This document shows positions 1 to 6,903 of a DNA stretch of 64,000 nt, in pieces. The position numbers and the translations under genes are program-made. The stretch lies in contig NZ_VSIY01000005.1 in NCBI RefSeq assembly GCF_008086115.1, positions 186,001 to 250,000 on the forward strand. The letters run 5' to 3'. This stretch comes from Maritimibacter fusiformis (GTDB taxonomy: Bacteria > Pseudomonadota > Alphaproteobacteria > Rhodobacterales > Rhodobacteraceae). Every line of letters starts with the position of its first letter. Positions within the stretch are counted from its first letter, which is position 1. The notes beneath the pieces were generated by a model, which made no database searches, was not told the origin of the DNA, and saw only the letters and a program-made list of their open reading frames with translations.

Positions 1-896
1 AGGGTATCGTCGGCGCGATGTGCTCGGGCGCGACCGGTGCGGTCCTGCAAAACGTCGCCATGCCCAACGGCATGGTCCTGATTTCGCCCTCGGCGACCTC
101 GCCGGCGCTGTCGACCGTCGAAGACAACGGCCTGTTCTTCCGCACCGCCCCGTCGGATGCGCGTCAGGGCGAAGTGATGGCCAACATGCTCAAGGAGCGC
201 GGCTATTCGAACGTGGCCGTGACCTATACCAACAACGACTACGGCAAGGGCCTGGCCGACAGCTTCGCCGCGGCCTGGGAAGCCCAGGGCGGCACCGTGA
301 CGATCAACGCGGCGCATGAAGACGGCAAGGCCGACTACTCCGCCGAAGTCGGCGCGCTGGCCTCGGCCGGCGGCGATCTGCTCGTGGTTGCGGGCTACGT
401 CGACCAGGGCGGCTCCGGCATCATCCAGGCCGCGCTTGACTCGGGCGCCTTCGACACCTTCCAACTGCCCGATGGCATGATCAGCTCGACGCTGGAAGAG
501 AAGTTCGGCACCGACATCGACGGCTCGTTCGGCCAGACCCCGGGCTCGTCGGCCGCTGAGAAGTTCGCCGAAGTCGTCGGCGACGCGTTCGACGCCACCT
601 CGACCTATGCCGACAACGGCTATGACGCGGCGGCGCTGATCATGCTGGCGATGCAGGCCGCCGGATCGACCGACCCGCAGGTCTACAAGGACAAGATCAT
701 GGACGTGGCCAACGCGCCGGGCGAACAGATCTTCCCGGGCGAGCTGGGCAAGGCGCTCGAGATTCTCGCCTCGGGCGGCGAGGTCGACCTGGTCGGCGCC
801 TCGGCGGTCGAACTGATCGGTCAGGGCGAAAGCGCCGGTTCGTATCGCGAGATCGAGATGCAGGACGGCAAGCTCGTCACCATCGGCTACCGTTGA
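1..896 (+). CDS. Branched-chain amino acid ABC transporter substrate-binding protein (5' partial)
   Basis: The reading frame is open from the window edge, so the N-terminus and signal peptide are missing. About 297 residues are visible. The fold is a type 1 periplasmic binding protein (Peripla_BP_6/LivJ-LivK family). Recognisable stretches are the SPSATSPAL segment, the FRTAPSD segment and the second-lobe TYTNNDYGKG segment. In this family the protein captures a substrate in the periplasm and delivers it to the LivHM membrane pair. The downstream livGFHM genes on the same strand are the natural partners. The exact substrate (branched-chain amino acid, amide or urea) cannot be told from this fragment. 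Confidence 0.88.
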   Translation, partial: GIVGAMCSGATGAVLQNVAMPNGMVLISPSATSPALSTVEDNGLFFRTAPSDARQGEVMANMLKERGYSNVAVTYTNNDYGKGLADSFAAAWEAQGGTVTINAAHEDGKADYSAEVGALASAGGDLLVVAGYVDQGGSGIIQAALDSGAFDTFQLPDGMISSTLEEKFGTDIDGSFGQTPGSSAAEKFAEVVGDAFDATSTYADNGYDAAALIMLAMQAAGSTDPQVYKDKIMDVANAPGEQIFPGELGKALEILASGGEVDLVGASAVELIGQGESAGSYREIEMQDGKLVTIGYR

Positions 897-917
897 TCCG
901 CACTTGACAGAAAGAAG

Positions 918-946
918 CAGCCCGGGGAAACACCCCCGGGCTGTTT
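918..946 (+). terminator. Hairpin terminator or attenuator after the substrate-binding gene
   Basis: A perfect 10-bp stem (918-927 with 934-943) has a 6-nt loop and is followed by TTT. It sits between the binding-protein gene and livG. This would let the binding protein be made in excess over the membrane complex, with read-through into livG. Confidence 0.75.
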
Positions 947-986
947 CAATTCAAGCCGCGCGCATGGGGGCGCGGGAGGGGGGCGG

Positions 987-1775
987 ATGATCGTCGTCGA
1001 GGACGTTCACAAGCATTTTGGCGGCTTTCATGCCGTCGACGGGGCATCGCTGGAGATCGCCAAAGGGTCGATCACCGGCTTGATCGGCCCAAATGGCGCA
1101 GGAAAAACCACACTTTTCAATGTGATCGCCGGGGTTCTTCAACCAACCTCCGGCCGGGTCACGATGGACGGCGAGGATATCACCGGCCTGCCGCCACACA
1201 CATTGTTTTCCAAGGGATTGCTGCGCACCTTTCAGATCGCGCATGAATTCGCCTCGATGACCTGCCGCGAAAACCTGATGATGGTGCCCGGCGGCCAGTC
1301 GGGCGAACGGCTGTGGGACACCTGGTTCGGGCGCAAGCGCATCGCGGAAGAAGAGCGCGCGCTGCGTGCCAAGGCCGACGAGGTGCTGGAGTTCCTGACC
1401 ATCGAACACCTGGCCGAACACAAGGCCGGGCAGGTTTCGGGCGGCCAGAAGAAGCTTCTGGAGCTTGGTCGCACCATGATGGTCGACGCCAAGATCGTGT
1501 TTCTCGACGAGGTCGGCGCCGGCGTGAACCGCACCCTGCTCAACACCATCGGCGATGCCATCATCCGGCTGAACAAGGAGCGTGGCTATACCTTCGTGGT
1601 GATCGAGCACGACATGGATTTCATCGAACGCCTGTGCGACCCGGTGATCTGCATGGCCGAAGGCAAGGTTTTGGCCCAGGGCACGCTGGCCGAGATCAAG
1701 GCCAACGAACAGGTGATCGAGGCCTATCTCGGCACCGGGCTGAAGAACAAGGACAAGCTGGAGGCGACGCCATGA
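987..1775 (+). CDS. livG: Branched-chain amino acid ABC transporter ATPase LivG
   Basis: A 262-residue ABC ATPase of the usual LivG length. Walker A is GPNGAGKTT near residue 37, the signature is SGGQKK, and Walker B is IVFLDE. The D-loop region reads LDEVGAGVN where the family normally has LDEPxAGLN, so the Pro after the catalytic Glu is Val here. The H-loop His is present in VIEHDMDF. In the cytoplasm the protein pairs with LivF to energise LivHM. The ATG is preceded by a strong GGGAGGGGGG ribosome site. The stop overlaps the livF start as ATGA, indicating translational coupling. Confidence 0.93.
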   Translation: MIVVEDVHKHFGGFHAVDGASLEIAKGSITGLIGPNGAGKTTLFNVIAGVLQPTSGRVTMDGEDITGLPPHTLFSKGLLRTFQIAHEFASMTCRENLMMVPGGQSGERLWDTWFGRKRIAEEERALRAKADEVLEFLTIEHLAEHKAGQVSGGQKKLLELGRTMMVDAKIVFLDEVGAGVNRTLLNTIGDAIIRLNKERGYTFVVIEHDMDFIERLCDPVICMAEGKVLAQGTLAEIKANEQVIEAYLGTGLKNKDKLEATP

Positions 1776-2596
1776 GCAACCGCTTCGACCAGCCCGGCTA
1801 CAACCGCGACGCCTCGATCGTGAACCCCAAGGGCCAGGGCGAGATGACGCCCGGCCCGCAGCACGGCAAGGCCCGCCCTGCCCCCGGCGGCCCGTTCCTG
1901 ATCGGCGAAGCGATGACCGGCGGCTATGGCAAGGGCCCCGACATCCTGCATGATTGCACCATTTCGGTCGACCGCGGCGAGATCGCGGTGATCGTCGGCC
2001 CCAACGGCGCCGGCAAGTCGACCGCGATGAAGGCACTGTTCGGCATGCTCAACGTGCGCTCCGGCAGCGTCCGGCTGGACGGCGAGGATATCTCGGACCT
2101 CAGCCCGCAGGACCGGGTGCAGAAGGGCATGGGCTTCGTGCCCCAGACCAACAACATCTTCACCTCGATGACGGTCGAGGAAAACCTCGAGATGGGCGCG
2201 TTCATCCGCAAGGACGACATCTCCGGGACCATGGAGCAGGTGTTCGAGCTGTTCCCGATCCTCAAGGACAAACGCGACCAGGCGGCGGGGGAATTGTCCG
2301 GCGGCCAGCGCCAGCAGGTCGCGGTCGGACGTGCCCTGATGACCAAACCAAAGGTGCTGATGCTGGACGAGCCGACCGCGGGCGTGTCGCCGATCGTGAT
2401 GGACGAGCTTTTCGACCGCATCATCGAGGTGGCGCGCACCGGCCTGCCGGTGCTGATGGTCGAACAGAACGCCCGCCAGGCGCTGGCCATCGCCGACAAG
2501 GGCTTTGTCCTCGTGCAGGGCCAGAACGCCCACACCGGCACCGGCAGCGAGCTTCTGGCCGATCCCGAAGTGCGCGCAAGTTTCCTGGGGGGGTAA
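1772..2596 (+). CDS. livF: Branched-chain amino acid ABC transporter ATPase LivF
   Basis: A 274-residue ABC ATPase with Walker A GPNGAGKST, signature LSGGQRQQ, and Walker B VLMLDEPTAG. The start is the ATG overlapping the livG stop. The reading frame stays open upstream inside livG, but that part is a shadow. A hydrophilic Gly/Pro-rich extension of about 50 residues precedes the ABC domain, so the protein is longer than typical LivF (about 235 residues). It is the second nucleotide-binding subunit of the LivGF heterodimer. Confidence 0.92.
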   Translation: MSNRFDQPGYNRDASIVNPKGQGEMTPGPQHGKARPAPGGPFLIGEAMTGGYGKGPDILHDCTISVDRGEIAVIVGPNGAGKSTAMKALFGMLNVRSGSVRLDGEDISDLSPQDRVQKGMGFVPQTNNIFTSMTVEENLEMGAFIRKDDISGTMEQVFELFPILKDKRDQAAGELSGGQRQQVAVGRALMTKPKVLMLDEPTAGVSPIVMDELFDRIIEVARTGLPVLMVEQNARQALAIADKGFVLVQGQNAHTGTGSELLADPEVRASFLGG

Positions 2597-2656
2597 GGCG
2601 ATGATCCGCGACCTTCCCGCCCGACCCACATTCCCGACCCGCGAGGCCGTTGTCTG

Positions 2657-3667
2657 ATGGAGCTTCTCAACGCAATCGTGGCGATGTCGAACTACGTCCT
2701 GATCCCGGCCATCGCCTACGGCAGCCAGTTGGCGCTGGGCGCGCTGGGGGTCACGCTGGTCTACGGCATCCTGCGCTTTTCCAACTTCGCCCATGGCGAC
2801 ACCATGGCCTTCGGCGCGATGGTGACGATTCTGATCACCTGGTGGTTCCAGTCGATGGGGCTGAGCCTCGGGCCGCTGCCCACCGCCCTTCTGGCGCTGC
2901 CGTTCGGCATCGTCATCACCGCCCTGATGATGCTGGCGACCGACCGCGTGGTCTATCGCTTCTACCGCCGGGTCAAGGCCAAGCCGATCATCTTCGTGAT
3001 GGTCTCGATCGGGCTGATGTTCATCCTCAACGGCGTCGTGCGCTTCATCGTCGGTCCGGGCGAACAGTTCTTTGCCGACGGCGAACGCTTCATCATCTCG
3101 GCCCGCGATTTCAAGGACTGGACCGGGCTTGAAGAAGGGCTGGCCTTCCGCACCTCGCAGGGTATCACCATCGTCACCGCGGTGATCGTGGTCGCCGCGC
3201 TGTTCTGGTTTCTCAACCGCACCCGCACCGGCAAGTCGATGCGGGCCTTTTCCGACAACGAGGACCTGGCGCTTCTGTCGGGCATCAATCCCGAGCGGGT
3301 GGTGATGTATACGTGGCTGATCGTGGCCGCATTGGCCACCATCGCGGGCGTGCTCTACGGCCTCGACAAGACCTTCAAGCCCTTCACCTACTTCCAGCTT
3401 CTGCTGCCGATCTTCGCCTCGGCCATCGTCGGCGGGCTGGGCAACCCGCTGGGCGCCATTGCCGGCGGCTTCGTGATCGCGTTTTCGGAGGTCACCGTCA
3501 CATATGCCTGGAAAAAGGTGCTGGGATACCTGCTGCCGGAAAGCTTGGAGCCCTCCGGCCTCGTCCAGCTCATGTCCACCGACTACAAGTTCGCGGTCTC
3601 CTTCGCGATCCTGGTGGTTGTGCTGCTGTTCAAACCCACGGGCCTCTTCAAGGGGAAATCGGTATGA
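2657..3667 (+). CDS. livH: Branched-chain amino acid ABC transporter permease LivH
   Basis: A 336-residue integral membrane protein of the BPD_transp_2 family with many hydrophobic segments. It carries the family motif GxTLVYGILRFSNFAHGD near residue 35 and the coupling region around SGINPERV. It forms the inner-membrane channel with LivM. It lies 60 bp after livF, and its TGA overlaps the livM start in an ATGA junction. Confidence 0.93.
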   Translation: MELLNAIVAMSNYVLIPAIAYGSQLALGALGVTLVYGILRFSNFAHGDTMAFGAMVTILITWWFQSMGLSLGPLPTALLALPFGIVITALMMLATDRVVYRFYRRVKAKPIIFVMVSIGLMFILNGVVRFIVGPGEQFFADGERFIISARDFKDWTGLEEGLAFRTSQGITIVTAVIVVAALFWFLNRTRTGKSMRAFSDNEDLALLSGINPERVVMYTWLIVAALATIAGVLYGLDKTFKPFTYFQLLLPIFASAIVGGLGNPLGAIAGGFVIAFSEVTVTYAWKKVLGYLLPESLEPSGLVQLMSTDYKFAVSFAILVVVLLFKPTGLFKGKSV

Positions 3668-4968
3668 GCGTGAACTGGAGAAATGTCAGCCTGTTCGGGC
3701 TGGTCGGCGCGCTGATCCTCGGCTCGGGCTTTCTGCAAAGCTGGAACGTGGCGCTGGTGCTGCTCAACATGGGGCTAGTCTCGGCGATCATGTCGCTGGG
3801 CGTGAACATGCAGTGGGGCTATGCGGGCCTGTTCAACGTCGGCATCATGGGCTTCGTCGCGCTTGGCGGGCTGGCGCCGGTGCTGGTCTCGATGCCGCCT
3901 GTGGGCGAAGCCTGGGCGGCAGGCGGCGTGCGCGCCATCGGCGCACTGATCTTTGCCGCACTGGTGCTGATCGGCGCGGTCCAGATCTGGAAGCGCATGG
4001 CCAAGGGCATGGCCCGCAGTCTTGCCATGCTGGTCCTGCTGGTCGCGGGCTTCTTCATCTTCCGCGCCATTTTCGACCCGGCCGTCGACGCGATTGAAAG
4101 CGTGAACCCCGCCGGCACCGGCTATCTCGGCGGGCTGGGCCTGCCGATTCTGCTGGCCTGGCCGGTCGGCGGTCTGCTGGCGGCAGGCGCGGCCTGGGCG
4201 ATCGGCAAGACCGCGCTGGGCCTGCGCTCGGACTACCTGGCCATCGCCACGCTGGGCATCGCCGAGATCATCATCGCGGTGATGAAGAACGAGGACTGGC
4301 TGGCGCGCGGCGTCAAGAACGTGGTCGGCCTGCCCCGCCCTGTGCCCTACGAGGTCGATCTGCAGAACTCGGCCAGTTTCGTCGCCCGGATGGACGCCTG
4401 GGGGTTCGATCCCGTCACCAGCTCCTCGGTGGTGGTCAAGCTGGGCTATGCCGGCCTCTTTGCCGTGGTGCTTCTGATCCTGATCTGGATGAGCCAGGCG
4501 GCGCTCCATTCCCCCTGGGGCCGGATGATGCGCGCGATCCGCGACAACGAGGTCGCCGCCGAGGCCATGGGCAAGGACGTCACCCGCCGGCACTTGCAGG
4601 TCTTCATCCTCGGCTCGGCCGTGGTCGGGATCGCGGGCGCGATGATGACCACGCTCGACGGGCAGTTGACGCCGGGCACCTACCAGCCCCTGCGCTTTAC
4701 CTTCCTGGTCTGGGTGATGGTGATCGTCGGCGGCTCTGGCAACAACTGGGGCGCGGTGCTGGGCGGCTTCCTGATCTGGTTCTTCTGGGTCCAGGTCGAG
4801 CCGATCAGCCACTGGCTCATGGGCCTCGTGACTTCCGGCATGGCCGATGGCTCGGCCATCAAGGCGCACCTGCTCGAGTCGACCGCGCATATGCGGCTCT
4901 TGACGATGGGGGTGATCCTGCTCCTGGTGCTCAGGTTCAGTCCACGCGGGCTGATCCCCGAGGAATAG
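3664..4968 (+). CDS. livM: Branched-chain amino acid ABC transporter permease LivM
   Basis: A 434-residue membrane protein of the BPD_transp_2 family, started at the ATG overlapping the livH stop. Diagnostic parts are the NMQWGYAGLFNVG segment near the N-terminus, the LRSDYLAIATLGIAEI segment, and the cytoplasmic RAIRDNEVAAEAMGKDV loop. An extra hydrophobic and basic region around residues 75-140 makes it longer than short LivM forms. It is the last gene of the transporter operon. No clear terminator follows. Confidence 0.92.
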   Translation: MSVNWRNVSLFGLVGALILGSGFLQSWNVALVLLNMGLVSAIMSLGVNMQWGYAGLFNVGIMGFVALGGLAPVLVSMPPVGEAWAAGGVRAIGALIFAALVLIGAVQIWKRMAKGMARSLAMLVLLVAGFFIFRAIFDPAVDAIESVNPAGTGYLGGLGLPILLAWPVGGLLAAGAAWAIGKTALGLRSDYLAIATLGIAEIIIAVMKNEDWLARGVKNVVGLPRPVPYEVDLQNSASFVARMDAWGFDPVTSSSVVVKLGYAGLFAVVLLILIWMSQAALHSPWGRMMRAIRDNEVAAEAMGKDVTRRHLQVFILGSAVVGIAGAMMTTLDGQLTPGTYQPLRFTFLVWVMVIVGGSGNNWGAVLGGFLIWFFWVQVEPISHWLMGLVTSGMADGSAIKAHLLESTAHMRLLTMGVILLLVLRFSPRGLIPEE

Positions 4969-5146
4969 CCGGACATGAATACGGCCCGCGTCGAATCCGA
5001 CACGCGCCTTCAGACGCGCCGACGACAGCTAGATCGTCTGGCCCCTGAAGATATGGAAAACCTCGGCGCCGGCCACGATCAAGCCGTTTCCGTGGGCTGC
5101 GTGAGGTTTCGCCCCAATCCCCACCCGCCGTGCAGATGCAAGTCCG

Positions 5147-5758
5147 ATGGCTGATCCCGTCGCGATCCTGATCCTTGCCGCCGGGGCCTCGAGCCGGATG
5201 CGCGGGGCTGACAAGCTGTTACAGCCGGTCGACGGGCGCCCCCTGCTGGCCGAGCGCGCGGCGGCGGCACTCAGGACCGGTGCGCCGGTCTTCGTCGCCC
5301 TGCCCGCGCGTGACGCGGCGCCGGAGCGGTGGCGGGCGGTCGACGGGCTGGGCGTGACCTGCCTTGAAGTCAGTGACGCGGCTTCCGGCATGGCCGCAAG
5401 CCTGCGCGCCGGGGTCGGCGCACTTCCCGACCAGACCGCCGGGGTGGTGATCCTGCTGGCCGACATGCCCGAAATCACCCCTGACGATCTGGCGGCGCTG
5501 ATCGCCGGGGCCGATGGCGCGACCATCCTGCGCGGTGCCGGCGCCGACGGCACGCCCGGTCATCCGGTGTTGTTCCCGGCGCGCGATTTCGCGGCGTTGC
5601 GGGCGTTGGATGGAGATCGGGGCGCGCGCGACCTGCTCAGGCGCGAACGGGACCGGGTGCGGCTGGTGCCGCTGCCCGGTGCCCATGCGCTGACCGATCT
5701 GGATACGCCCGAGGACTGGGCGCGCTGGCGGGCGTCGGGCCCGTCAGGCGACGAGTAG
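5147..5758 (+). CDS. MocA-like nucleotidyltransferase (NTP_transf_3)
   Basis: A 203-residue protein with the nucleotide-binding start LAAGASSRMRGADKL at residues 10-24 and the metal-binding LLADMPEI motif near residue 106, typical of MobA/MocA-type nucleotidyltransferases. In the family such enzymes attach CMP or GMP to molybdopterin, or act on related substrates. The length fits MocA (about 200 residues). No molybdenum enzyme or XdhC gene is adjacent, so the substrate is inferred only from the family. The last 15 bp overlap the end of the convergent Hint gene. Confidence 0.8.
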   Translation: MADPVAILILAAGASSRMRGADKLLQPVDGRPLLAERAAAALRTGAPVFVALPARDAAPERWRAVDGLGVTCLEVSDAASGMAASLRAGVGALPDQTAGVVILLADMPEITPDDLAALIAGADGATILRGAGADGTPGHPVLFPARDFAALRALDGDRGARDLLRRERDRVRLVPLPGAHALTDLDTPEDWARWRASGPSGDE

Positions 5759-6433
5759 CCGCGCCTCGCGCGCTTCCAGCGAAACCCGGTTCTCGACATA
5801 GGCAGCCTGGCCGCCGTCGAACCGCAGACGCGGCAGGGCTTCGGTGATCGCCTCCCAATGATCGGGATGGCCGGTGCGGATCGACCAGAGATCGGGGGCG
5901 AAGCTTTCCATCCAGATTCCGTTGACCCGGATCATTTCGTGCCGGTCGAGCAGCACGTGGGTCCAGCGCCCGACATCGCGCGGCAGCAGGTCTATGCCAT
6001 CGAGGTGGGTCAGGTCGGCGGCCCGCACCAGCACTTCGTCGGCGGCGAACAGCAGGCTGTTCATTCCGCCCCGCAGCAGCAGCCGCTGGCCCGGCGCGAG
6101 CACGAGGTTGCCCGCCGTGTCGCTGGAGCCAAGCGCGCCGGCACGGATACGCACCGGGCGGTGCGTGTCCGGCTGTCCCTCTTCCGCATCGGGATAGCAG
6201 ACCATCGAACTTCCCACCCAGCGCACTTTCTGGGCGCCGGTGTCACGGGTGATCACCCGATCCCCGATGCGCAGATCGCGCGCCAGCACCAGCCCGCGTG
6301 TGGTTTCGATCAGCGACGATTGCGAAATGCCCGACACCGAAAACTCGGCCGCGATCCGCGGGCCGGGCGCGACATCGGCACCCAGCAGTTTTCTCAGATC
6401 GGCGCTGTCGGCGGGAGAACGGAAATACAGCAT
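5744..6433 (-). CDS. Stand-alone Hint_2 domain protein
   Basis: A 229-residue protein related to the C-terminal domain of the RTX protein encoded just upstream on the same strand. Shared parts are the LxxGDRVITRDxG segment, the W(I/V)G segment, RAGALG, and the HxE..W.ESF end. Hint (hedgehog/intein) domains normally start with a nucleophilic Cys. Aligning the two proteins places Gly at that position (SGISQSS replaces PCFTPGT), although Ser residues lie beside it. The protein may therefore be catalytically dead or use another residue. No signal peptide was seen. It probably has its own promoter in the 470-bp gap upstream. Confidence 0.75.
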   Translation of the reverse strand: MLYFRSPADSADLRKLLGADVAPGPRIAAEFSVSGISQSSLIETTRGLVLARDLRIGDRVITRDTGAQKVRWVGSSMVCYPDAEEGQPDTHRPVRIRAGALGSSDTAGNLVLAPGQRLLLRGGMNSLLFAADEVLVRAADLTHLDGIDLLPRDVGRWTHVLLDRHEMIRVNGIWMESFAPDLWSIRTGHPDHWEAITEALPRLRFDGGQAAYVENRVSLEAREARLLVA

Positions 6434-6749
6434 CTGTTGGTCCTGTTTCGAGATGTCGAGGGCATCAGCAAGGTGAAGTCACGTTAGTTAAGGATGAGGT
6501 TCGGAATATGGCGGGAATCCGGCCATTTGTGTCAGGCACAGGCCGGAAACCCCGCGCAATCCGGCGCCCTGCCTTGCCGGTGCCACAATTGGCGGAACGG
6601 ACGCGTTCTGCGCGGCGCGGCCGCCCCGTTGCGGGATGGCCCGCGAATCGGGTGCCCTGACGATACCCCGCAGGGTCACAACAAATGGTTTCCCGGGTGT
6701 CGAGATGATGGAGATGAACGCAGGGCGGATCATTCCGCACCAAACACGA
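6434..6749. other. Intergenic region upstream of the stand-alone Hint gene
   Basis: Part of the 470-bp gap between the Hint gene and the RTX-Hint gene. No convincing ORF was found. It must contain the promoter of the leftward Hint gene, but no clear -35/-10 pair could be picked. Confidence 0.4.
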
Positions 6750-6777
6750 ACAATCCCGCGGCGAACCGCGGGATTGT
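6750..6777 (-). terminator. Terminator of the RTX-Hint gene
   Basis: A perfect 12-bp stem (6750-6761 with 6766-6777) closes a CGAA tetraloop, about 125 bp past the stop of the leftward RTX gene. Read leftward, the hairpin is followed by TTCGTGTTT. Confidence 0.7.
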
Positions 6778-6903
6778 CTCCTGATCCGAAATGGACGGGG
6801 CGACTGGGGAGACGCCTCCGACCACAGCCTGCGCAGGCCAGGGGTTGCCGGCCCCTTTCGATCGGGACCCGGCCGAACGCTCACGCCCGGCCGGGACGCT
6901 GCA

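Noticed and set aside
5029..5553. Leftward frame ending near the livM side, with a protein-like tail (LIVAGAEVFHIFRG)
   Set aside because: The tail looks plausible, but most of the frame is antisense to the MocA-like gene and no family or start is evident.
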